In this document: piece by piece, positions 7,298-13,553 of the stretch
How positions within the stretch are numbered: position 1 is the first letter of the stretch
Layout: every line of letters starts with the position of its first letter
NCBI GenBank assembly: GCA_050734915.1
Contig: JBOHUX010000028.1
Coordinates: 1-18,577 of the forward strand
Length of the DNA: 18,577 nucleotides
Reading direction: 5' to 3'
Source of the DNA: JBOHUX01 sp050734915
GTDB taxonomy: Bacteria; Chloroflexota; Dormibacteria; Dormibacterales; Dormibacteraceae
Program-made: the position numbers and the translations under genes
The notes under the pieces: model-generated
Database searches by the model: none
The model's input: the letters and a program-made list of their open reading frames with translations, nothing else
Told to the model about the DNA's origin: nothing

Positions 7298-7570
7298 TCA
7301 ACTGCGCCAGGGCGGGGGAGAGCCGAGATCGGCAGCCAGCAGCCGGATCAGCTCGCCACCGTCGGGAAAGCGTCCGGTCACCGCCTTGTCGAAGACGCGC
7401 CTACCGTCGAGCTCGATCTCGAAGCGGCCGTGCGAGACGGGCCGCAAGATCGTCTCTCCGATCACTGGCGCCCAGCCCCCGAGTATCTCGGCCGCCGCAC
7501 GGACGGCCTCGTCCAGGAAGTCTCAAGGGACGCAGTAGTCGATGGTCAGCCGATGCTTGGGATGGAGCAT
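7298..7570 (-). CDS. SelW-like (Rdx family) selenoprotein with in-frame UGA = Sec
   Basis: Reading the minus strand from the ATG at 7570-7568 gives a 90-residue protein if the TGA at 7525-7523 is read as selenocysteine (residue 16). The N-terminus reads LTIDYCVP-Sec-DFL, which is the C-x-x-U redox motif on the first strand-loop of SelW/SelT/SelH-type thioredoxin folds. The rest fits the family too: a helix (EAVRAAAEILGGWAP), then ILRPVSHGRFEIELDGRRVF (a glycine-containing turn before the FEIELDG strand) and the DKAVTGRFPDGGELIRLL ending. A stop (TGA, 7579-7577) lies in frame upstream, so the ATG is the first usable start; GAGAGG lies two bases before it. The frame ends at a second TGA (7300-7298). 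Without Sec insertion only a 15-residue peptide is made. Members act as thiol/selenol redox proteins; the partner is unknown. An alternative is a Cys codon mutated to TGA, but the hairpin at 7490-7508 argues against that. No selA, selB, selD or tRNA-Sec gene is in the window. Confidence 0.82.
7490..7508 (-). promoter_or_regulatory. Candidate bacterial SECIS hairpin
   Basis: On the minus strand, 14 bases after the UGA, GGCCGTC (7508-7502) pairs with GGCGGCC (7496-7490) to give a 7-bp stem (six Watson-Crick pairs and one G-U) closed by the loop CGUGC (7501-7497). The loop begins 22 bases after the UGA and has a G in its second position. Known bacterial SECIS elements are stem-loops inside the coding sequence just downstream of UGA with a G among the first loop bases, read by SelB. 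Position and shape agree; folding energy was not computed. Confidence 0.65.
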
Positions 7571-7691
7571 GTCCTCTCAAAATTTGCAACCGCGCCGGGC
7601 ACCGGCTACATTCCCGTGCGGGCTACCCGAGGTGGCCTGGCAACGAGCCCCCGGCGGGTCGGAGGGCGGGATTCCGTGCTTGACTGTTGCG
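7571..7691. promoter_or_regulatory. Divergent upstream region of the selenoprotein and GNAT genes
   Basis: This 121-base gap must hold start signals for both the minus-strand selenoprotein and the plus-strand acetyltransferase. It has a short AT-rich patch (AAAATTTGC, about 7580-7588) near the selenoprotein start. GCCGG at 7594-7598 and CCGGC at 7602-7606 can form a 5-bp hairpin with a 3-base loop. No confident -35/-10 pair was identified. Confidence 0.4.
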
Positions 7692-8198
7692 ATGAGCACC
7701 GCAAGCGGCGCCGCCACCATCCGCCCGGCGACCCTGGCTGACCTCCCCTCCATCGCGGGCATCTACAACTGGGCCGTCAACCAGACCTTCGCCACCATCG
7801 ACGCCGAGCCCCTGTCCACTGAGGAGGCTCAGAGCTGGTGGGACGACCACATCCGCCACAACGTGCTCCTCGTCGCCGACGAGGACGGGGTCATCGGCTG
7901 GGGGCGGCTGCTGCCCTGGCGGCAGCGGGGCTTCGACGTGGTGGAAGATCTCGTCTACGTGGATCCCGTCCATCACGGCCGGGGGCTCGGGCACCGGCTC
8001 CTGTCCAGCCTCATCGACGCGGCTCGCGACCTCGAGGAATGTCGGACCATCGTCGCCTCGGTGGCGTCGGACAACACGGCCGGACTGAGCCTGCACACGA
8101 GGCTGGGGTTCGAGATCGTCGGCACGCTGGCAGACGCGGCGTTCAAGTTCGACCGCTGGATGGACATCACCCTGCTCCAGCGCCCTCTCCACCGCTGA
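7692..8198 (+). CDS. GNAT N-acetyltransferase, phosphinothricin/methionine-sulfoximine acetyltransferase-like
   Basis: This 168-residue protein would transfer acetyl from acetyl-CoA to a small amine. It has the layout of the PAT/Bar-like GNAT branch: the N-terminal IRPATLADLPSIAGIYN, then TFATIDAEPLSTEEAQSWW, the core strand VEDLVYVDP, the acetyl-CoA pyrophosphate loop HHGRGLGHRLL (about 94-104), N-x-A-G-L-S-L-H-T-R-LGF, and the KFDRWMDITLLQRPL ending. Relatives detoxify phosphinothricin or methionine sulfoximine or act on other amino acid analogues; the exact substrate cannot be told from sequence. ATG at 7692 is preferred; a TTG four codons upstream (7680) is an alternative. A second, different GNAT gene follows after 13 bases, and the two are probably co-transcribed. 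Confidence 0.92.
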   Translation: MSTASGAATIRPATLADLPSIAGIYNWAVNQTFATIDAEPLSTEEAQSWWDDHIRHNVLLVADEDGVIGWGRLLPWRQRGFDVVEDLVYVDPVHHGRGLGHRLLSSLIDAARDLEECRTIVASVASDNTAGLSLHTRLGFEIVGTLADAAFKFDRWMDITLLQRPLHR

Positions 8199-8211
8199 CC
8201 GGAACGCCGCC

Positions 8212-8745
8212 GTGATCTCCATCCGGCGCCTGGAGCCCGGCGACGCCCCGGCTCTGCTCGAGATGCGGCTTCGCAACCGCGTCGTTCTCGAAGGCTGGGA
8301 GCCGCGGCGGGAGGAGTCCTACTTCACCGCCGCCGCCCAACTCGCGGACGTGCGCCGCTCGGCCGCTCTCTGGGACGAGGACCGTGGGTACCACTTCGGC
8401 ATCTGGCACGGCGACCGGCTGGCGGGCCGGGTGGCGCTCGACGAGGTAGTCCGGGGGGCCTTCCAGAGCGCCTTCCTGGGCTACCTCGTCAGCCAGGATC
8501 TGAACGGGCGCGGCGTGGCTACCGAAGCGGGCCGACTGGCCCTTGGCGCCGCCTTCGGCGAGCTCCGGCTGCATCGCGTTCAGGCGGCCGTGATGCCGGC
8601 CAACCGGGCCTCGCTGCGGGTGCTCGAAAAGCTCGGGTTCCGGGACGAGGGCCTCGCCGAGCGCTATCTCCGGATCAATGGCACCTGGGAGGACCACCGG
8701 ATCTTCGCCCTCACCGCCGAGGAGTGGCTCCAGGGGAGCTGCTGA
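8212..8745 (+). CDS. GNAT N-acetyltransferase, RimJ/RimL-like
   Basis: This 177-residue protein belongs to the RimJ/RimL branch of GNAT enzymes, which acetylate protein N-termini or small molecules. Marks are ISIRRLEPGDAPALLEM, the acceptor-side helix with LRNRVVLEGWEP, the YLVSQDLNGRGVATEAGRLAL segment carrying the acetyl-CoA loop, and the typical LHRVQAAVMPANRASLRVLEKLGF closing. Its start is a GTG at 8212, 13 bases after the previous GNAT stop. RimJ itself acetylates ribosomal protein S5, but this branch is broad and the target here is not known. It ends three bases before the convergent secreted-protein gene. Confidence 0.91.
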   Translation: MISIRRLEPGDAPALLEMRLRNRVVLEGWEPRREESYFTAAAQLADVRRSAALWDEDRGYHFGIWHGDRLAGRVALDEVVRGAFQSAFLGYLVSQDLNGRGVATEAGRLALGAAFGELRLHRVQAAVMPANRASLRVLEKLGFRDEGLAERYLRINGTWEDHRIFALTAEEWLQGSC

Positions 8746-8748
8746 TCC

Positions 8749-9768
8749 CTACTGGTACATGATCAGAAGCGGCGACGGCGCCAGCGAGACCACCTGCCGC
8801 TCCGTCATCAGCGGGTGGTCGGATCGGTAGAAGAGCTTGATCCCCGGATACTGGACCGAGGGGTCGTCGTACATCTCGTAGCCGCCCGCCTTGGGGCCGG
8901 GGGGACCGACCCCGTCCGCGCAGATGACCAGTTGGACGCCGGGGAGGACCTCGATCCGGGAGCGGTCGGGGAGGACGTCGGGCCGGAACTGGTGGACGAT
9001 CAGGACCTTGGGGGGGAGGTTGCCGGTGGCCACCAATGTCGAGAGCCGGTCGGAAACAGCGTTGATCTCGGCCGCCATCATGCGGCCGAACTCGACTCCC
9101 GGCACCTCGCCCGGTGCCATGTCGAATTCGGGGTCGAGGGCGATGTCGATTCCCGGCTGGATGATCCAGGGCCACAGCCGATCGACCTGCGCGGCGACCG
9201 AGCCGCGCCCGATCTGAAGGTCGAAGAAGAGCAGCACGTGCTGGCGGCGGGCCAGGTCCACGAGGGCGCCGATCTGCGCGTCGGGGATGGCTGCCGCGTA
9301 GGTCCCGTCCCGCATCGGGTACGGCTGGGCGACGGGGTCCACGATGTCGAGCGCCGGCACCACCGGGTGGCGAGGGTCCAGCCCCTCATAGACGGTGGCC
9401 TGCTGGCGCAGCCGGGCGAGCATGACGGCTGGGGGCGAGGCGCCCAGGACCCCCATCTCCGGGGAGGCCGGGTCGCCGTAGAAAACGACCAGCCGGTGGG
9501 CGGGCAGCAGCGTCTGCCAGAGCCACCCGTGGAGCCGGCTGCTCTGCTCGCGCGCCGCCATCTGGGCGGCCAGCAGACGCCCCGGCGCCGGAACCGGGCC
9601 CGCGGCGGGCATCGGCGCCGGCCGGGTCGCGAGCGGCCGGGGATGCGCTCGGGCGGGACCATCGGCGAAGACCGCCGCCGCGATCGCGACGGCGACGACC
9701 GGCCCCAGCGCCAGCCGGGACCGCGAGCGGGCGCTCCGCCCCGCCTTCGGCAACCCGGCTACCTCCAC
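8749..9768 (-). CDS. Secreted protein of unknown function with signal peptide
   Basis: I do not recognise a named family. The 339-residue protein starts with a basic stretch (R11-R18), a hydrophobic core (about 19-35) and ARA at 39-41, a good signal peptidase I site; there is no lipobox cysteine. A Pro/Ala-rich linker (43-65) follows. The mature part alternates short hydrophobic strands and helices: HRLVVFYGDPASPEMGVLG (91-109), VVPALDIVDPVAQPYP (136-151), HVLLFFDLQIGRGS (177-190), GIDIALDPEFDM (206-217), PPKVLIVHQFRPDVLPD (252-268) and GVQLVICADGVG (277-288). This regular beta/alpha order with acidic residues at strand ends (D141, D183, D212, E214) is what one expects from a TIM-barrel, perhaps glycoside-hydrolase-like, enzyme; that is inference. 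Start is GTG at 9768, stop TAG. Divergent from the ABC genes. Confidence 0.82.
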   Translation of the reverse strand: MEVAGLPKAGRSARSRSRLALGPVVAVAIAAAVFADGPARAHPRPLATRPAPMPAAGPVPAPGRLLAAQMAAREQSSRLHGWLWQTLLPAHRLVVFYGDPASPEMGVLGASPPAVMLARLRQQATVYEGLDPRHPVVPALDIVDPVAQPYPMRDGTYAAAIPDAQIGALVDLARRQHVLLFFDLQIGRGSVAAQVDRLWPWIIQPGIDIALDPEFDMAPGEVPGVEFGRMMAAEINAVSDRLSTLVATGNLPPKVLIVHQFRPDVLPDRSRIEVLPGVQLVICADGVGPPGPKAGGYEMYDDPSVQYPGIKLFYRSDHPLMTERQVVSLAPSPLLIMYQ

Positions 9769-9999
9769 CTCGGTCCCCGAGGTCGGGCCGGCAGGCGGGG
9801 TGGGTGACGCCGCTCATCGTCCATGCAACGTGCAACGCGAGAAACGGGCGAATGGGATCTCGAACGCGCACGGCCGGGCACACCTCGGGGCACGCCCGCG
9901 GGCGGGGGTAAACTCATCTGTCCCCACCACCGCCATGATTGCACGTGCCCCGGAAACCAGCCGCCGACCGAGCGCAGACGAGCCCCTGAAAATCTAGCC
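9769..9999. promoter_or_regulatory. Divergent intergenic region before the ABC exporter genes
   Basis: These 231 bases lie between the secreted-protein start and the ABC exporter start. A 7-bp tandem repeat TGCAACG occurs at 9824-9830 and 9831-9837. A GCCCGCGGGC palindrome occurs near 9895-9904, and a TAAACT hexamer near 9910 could be a -10 box for the exporter genes. An open frame from 9823 runs into the exporter gene but its translation (Arg, Pro, His, Cys-rich) does not resemble an exporter N-terminus. Confidence 0.4.
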
Positions 10000-11736
10000 G
10001 TGGGCACGCTGGCGTTGAGGAAGTTCCTTTCCTACCTGCGTCCCTACACGCCCATGGTCGTGGTGACCGCGCTCGGCGCGCTCGGCGCGCTGGGCGCCCA
10101 GACGGTGATCCCACTGGTGATCGCGGCCATCATCGACGGCCCGGTCCGGCACGACCGTCCCGGCCAGCTGCCCGGCTACGCCCTGCTGCTGATCGCCCTC
10201 GGGCTGGTCGAGTTCGCGCTCACCTACCTCCGGCGGAACTACTCAGGCGTGGCCAGCTTCCGGATGGAGACCGACATCCGGAACGACTTCTACGCCCACC
10301 TGCAGAGCCTGCAGGTCTCCTTCCACGACAACTGGCAGTCGGGCCAGCTCCTCTCACGCGCGGTCGCGGACATCAACACGATTCGCCGGTTCGTCGGCTT
10401 CGGCATGGTCTACACGCTCTACATGGTCGCCATGTACGTGGTCGTGCTGGCGATGATCTTCCGGCTCGACCTCTGGCTGGGGATCATCACCGCGCTCTCC
10501 AGCGTGCCGGTGATCTGGTTCAGCCGCTCGTTCTTCCACGAGTACCGCGTCATCTCGCGCCACGTCCAGGACCAGATCGGCGACCTCACCACGGTCGTCG
10601 AGGAGGCGGCCACCGGAGTCCGCATCATCAAGGCCTTCGGCCACGGTGGCCGGATGATCGCCCGCTTCATGAGGGAGGCGGAGGGCCTTCGCGACCACAA
10701 CCTGAGCGCGGTCCGGGTCCGGGCCCGGCTCTGGACCCTGCTGACGCTGGTGCCCAGCTTCAACCTCGCCCTGGTGCTGATGCTCGGCGGCGTCGCCGTC
10801 GTCCACGGCGCCCTCAGCATCGGGGGCCTGGTTGCCCTCATCTCGTTTCTCTACATGCTGGTCTGGCCCCTCGAGGACCTGGGCTGGATCCTGTCGATGG
10901 GCCAGGAGGCGGAGACCGCCGCCGACCGGCTGGTGGAGGTCTTCGAATCGCGGCCGGAGATCGCCGACCGGCCCCACGCGCACGTGCTGTCAAGCAGCCG
11001 GGGCCGCGTCGCCTTCGCGGGGGCGGGCTTTCGCTACCCGTCCTCCCAAGAGTGGATCCTGCGCGGAGTCGATCTCGAGATCGAGCCTGGCGAGACCCTG
11101 GCGGTGGTGGGCCGGACCGGCTCCGGCAAGACCACCCTGTCGTCTCTGGTGGCGCGGCTCTACGACGTCACCGAGGGCGCGATCACGCTCGACGGCCACG
11201 ACCTCCGCGATCTGACGCTGGGCTCGCTGCGGGCCCAGATCGGCTTCGCCTTCGAGGATCCCATCCTGTTCTCGGCCAGCGTCCACGAGAACCTGGTCAT
11301 GGGGCGGCCGGTGGTATCGGATCGGGAGCTCAAGAGCGCCATCGAGGTGGCGCAGGCGGACTTCGTCTGGGATCTGCCCTGGGGGCTGGAGACGCGGGTG
11401 GGCGAGCAGGGCTACACGCTCTCCGGCGGCCAGCGTCAGCGGCTGGCACTGGCCCGCGCCGTGCTGGGGACGCCCCGGGTCCTCATCCTCGACGACCCTC
11501 TCTCCTCGGTGGACGTGCACACCGAGGCGACCATCGAGGCGGCGCTGGAGAGCGTGCTCGGGGGCGTCACCGCGATCCTGGTCGTCCACCGCCCCTCGAC
11601 GCTGGCGCTGGCGGACCGGGTCGCGCTGCTCGAGGGGGGCGCCATCGCGGCGGTCGGGACCCACTCCGAGCTCCTGCGCAGCAACCGGCTCTACAGCGAC
11701 CTGCTCTCGGCCGAGGTGGAGGAGGCCGCCAGTTGA
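10000..11736 (+). CDS. ABC exporter half-transporter 1 (TMD-NBD), degenerate-site subunit
   Basis: This 578-residue protein (from the GTG at 10000) has six predicted membrane helices in the first ~310 residues (type I exporter fold, with the YLRRNYSGVASFRMETDIRN coupling-helix region) and a nucleotide-binding domain after about 335. Walker A is GRTGSGKT (371-378), the signature is LSGGQRQR from 474, Walker B is LILDD (D498) and the switch histidine is in VVHRPST. Two catalytic positions differ from consensus: the Q-loop glutamine is E419 (FAFEDPILF) and the catalytic glutamate is D499 (LDDPLSS). This is the pattern of the degenerate subunit in heterodimeric exporters such as TM287/TM288. The stop overlaps the partner's TTG start. 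Substrate (drug, lipid or peptide) is unknown. TTG at 10015 is an alternative start. Confidence 0.93.
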   Translation: MGTLALRKFLSYLRPYTPMVVVTALGALGALGAQTVIPLVIAAIIDGPVRHDRPGQLPGYALLLIALGLVEFALTYLRRNYSGVASFRMETDIRNDFYAHLQSLQVSFHDNWQSGQLLSRAVADINTIRRFVGFGMVYTLYMVAMYVVVLAMIFRLDLWLGIITALSSVPVIWFSRSFFHEYRVISRHVQDQIGDLTTVVEEAATGVRIIKAFGHGGRMIARFMREAEGLRDHNLSAVRVRARLWTLLTLVPSFNLALVLMLGGVAVVHGALSIGGLVALISFLYMLVWPLEDLGWILSMGQEAETAADRLVEVFESRPEIADRPHAHVLSSSRGRVAFAGAGFRYPSSQEWILRGVDLEIEPGETLAVVGRTGSGKTTLSSLVARLYDVTEGAITLDGHDLRDLTLGSLRAQIGFAFEDPILFSASVHENLVMGRPVVSDRELKSAIEVAQADFVWDLPWGLETRVGEQGYTLSGGQRQRLALARAVLGTPRVLILDDPLSSVDVHTEATIEAALESVLGGVTAILVVHRPSTLALADRVALLEGGAIAAVGTHSELLRSNRLYSDLLSAEVEEAAS

Positions 11737-13553
11737 GCGTCCAGTCGCGGGCCGATTCCTGGCGCGGGGTGGCCGCCGAGGAGATCGACGACGTCACGGC
11801 CAGCATGTCGGGCCTGCTCCGCGAGCGAAGCCGGCGGCTGCTCGGCTCGCTGGTCCGCCCCCACCGGCGGCCGGTGGCCCTGGCCTGCCTCCTGATACTG
11901 GTCCGGACCGCGGCCACGCTCACCATCCCCTATCTGGTCAAGATCGCCATCGATCGCGGCCTCACCCCCGTTCCCGCCGACCTGACCGTGGTCGAGGTGC
12001 TGGTGGTGGTGGTCGCCGCCGTCGGCGGGATCGGCGCCGCGGCCAACTACGGCTTCCTCATGATCTCGGGCCAGGTGGGCCAGAGTGTCCTCCTCGAGCT
12101 CCGGCGCCGGCTCTTCGTCCACGTGCAGGAGCTGAGCCTCAGCTTCTACGAGCGCTACACCTCGGGCCGGATCATCTCCCGCCTGACGAGCGACATCGAC
12201 GCGCTGTCGGAGCTTCTCAACACCGGCCTCACCACGCTCGTGACCAGCGTCATCATGGTCGTCGCGATCGCGGCCGTGCTGCTCGCGCTCGACCTGCGGC
12301 TGGGCCTGACGACCCTCCTCGCCTTCCCGCTCGTGGTCCTCCTGACGCAGTGGTTCCGCCGGCAATCCGAGCGCTCCTATCGCGCCGTCCGGCAGGCGAT
12401 CGCCCTAGTCATCGTTCACTACACGGAGTCGCTGAGCGGCATCCGGGCCGTCCAGGCCTTCCGCCGCGAGAGGCGGAACCAGGAGATCTTCGAGGACGTC
12501 AACGGCCGCTACCGGGAGGCCAACACGTGGTCCAACAGCCTCAGCTCGCGGTTCGGGCCCGGCATCAACCTGCTCGGCCGCGTCGCCACCACGGCCGTGC
12601 TCCTGGCGGGCGGGCTGCTCGTCACCCGGGGGTCGCTGACAGTCGGCACGCTGACCGCGTTCGTCCTCTACGTGCGCCAGTTCTTCGGCCCCGTCCAGGA
12701 CCTGAGCCAGTTCTACAACCTCTTCCAGGCCGCGGCCGCGGCGCTGGAGAAGGTCTCCGGGGTGCTCGAGGAGGAGCCCACCGTGCCGGCCCCCGCGCGG
12801 CCGGTGCCGCTGCCCGAGCCCCGGGGCGCGGTGGGCTTCGAGGAGGTGACATTCGCGTACGCGGACCGGCCCATCCTTCACGAGGTCTCGCTCTCGATCC
12901 CCGCCGGGCAGGTGGTGGCGATGGTGGGCAGGACCGGGGCCGGCAAGTCGACGATGGCCCGGCTGATCTCCCGCTTCTACGATCCCGGCGCCGGCCGCGT
13001 GACCCTGGACGGCGTCGATCTGCGAGACCTCTCGGAGGCGGAGCTGCGGCGCGCGGTGGCGGTGGTGACGCAGGAGACCTTCCTCTTCAGCGGCGACGTG
13101 TTCGACAACATCGCCGTCGGGCGTCCGACCGCCTCGCGCGAGGAGGTCGAGGGGGCCGCCCGCGCGGTGGGCGCGCACGACTTCGTCAGCGCCCTTCCCA
13201 ACGGCTACCGGACCGACGTCCGCCGGCGGGGCGTCCGCCTCTCCTCGGGCCAGCGCCAGCTGGTCGCCTTCGCCCGCGCCTTCCTGGCCGACCCGAGGGT
13301 GCTGATCCTGGACGAGGCGACCTCCTCGCTGGATCTCCCCAGCGAGCGGCTGGTGCAGCGCGCGCTGAGGCGCCTGCTGGCCGGACGCACGGCGATCATC
13401 ATCGCCCACCGGCTTTCGACCGTGGAGATCGCCGACCGGGTCCTCGTCATCGACGATGGCCGCATCATCGAGGACGGCCCCCCCGATTCCCTGCGACGCT
13501 CCGGCGGCCGCTACGAGGCGCTCCACCAGGCATGGCTGGAGAGCCTGGCCTGA
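11733..13553 (+). CDS. ABC exporter half-transporter 2 (TMD-NBD), consensus-site subunit
   Basis: This 606-residue partner has an extra ~45-residue N-terminal stretch (WRGVAAEEIDD), six membrane helices and an NBD. Walker A is GRTGAGKS (399-406), Q-loop Q447 (VVTQETFLF), Walker B LILDE with catalytic E528, and the switch histidine in IIAHRLST. Its signature is LSSGQRQ (from 503) instead of LSGGQ, which is the expected mate of the first subunit's Asp in a composite degenerate site; its own Walker motifs with the first subunit's intact LSGGQ form the hydrolysing site. I chose TTG at 11733, whose bases overlap the previous TGA (TTGA), because the WRGVA-like N-terminus recurs in related second subunits from memory; ATG at 11805 is the alternative. 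Strong translational coupling supports a heterodimer. Confidence 0.93.
   Translation: MSVQSRADSWRGVAAEEIDDVTASMSGLLRERSRRLLGSLVRPHRRPVALACLLILVRTAATLTIPYLVKIAIDRGLTPVPADLTVVEVLVVVVAAVGGIGAAANYGFLMISGQVGQSVLLELRRRLFVHVQELSLSFYERYTSGRIISRLTSDIDALSELLNTGLTTLVTSVIMVVAIAAVLLALDLRLGLTTLLAFPLVVLLTQWFRRQSERSYRAVRQAIALVIVHYTESLSGIRAVQAFRRERRNQEIFEDVNGRYREANTWSNSLSSRFGPGINLLGRVATTAVLLAGGLLVTRGSLTVGTLTAFVLYVRQFFGPVQDLSQFYNLFQAAAAALEKVSGVLEEEPTVPAPARPVPLPEPRGAVGFEEVTFAYADRPILHEVSLSIPAGQVVAMVGRTGAGKSTMARLISRFYDPGAGRVTLDGVDLRDLSEAELRRAVAVVTQETFLFSGDVFDNIAVGRPTASREEVEGAARAVGAHDFVSALPNGYRTDVRRRGVRLSSGQRQLVAFARAFLADPRVLILDEATSSLDLPSERLVQRALRRLLAGRTAIIIAHRLSTVEIADRVLVIDDGRIIEDGPPDSLRRSGGRYEALHQAWLESLA

Noticed and set aside
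5931..7538. Very long plus-strand open frame opposite glpD, the Cys4 gene and the selenoprotein
   Set aside because: Its translation is an Arg/Pro/Gly/His-rich antisense product of GC-biased codons with no domain pattern, while the minus strand shows well-formed protein families.
7401..7589. Minus-strand 62-codon frame overlapping the selenoprotein
   Set aside because: It is Arg/Leu/Pro-rich with no recognisable pattern; the overlapping UGA-containing frame matches the Rdx family far better.
9823..9999. N-terminal extension of the first ABC exporter gene
   Set aside because: The extra residues (rich in Arg, Pro, His and Cys) do not resemble exporter N-termini; the GTG at 10000 leads straight into the normal RKFLSYLRPY start.
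12350..13531. N-terminal 394 codons in frame with the GT39-like gene
   Set aside because: This part overlaps the second ABC exporter NBD in another frame and has no family likeness; the true start lies at 13532 or 13562.
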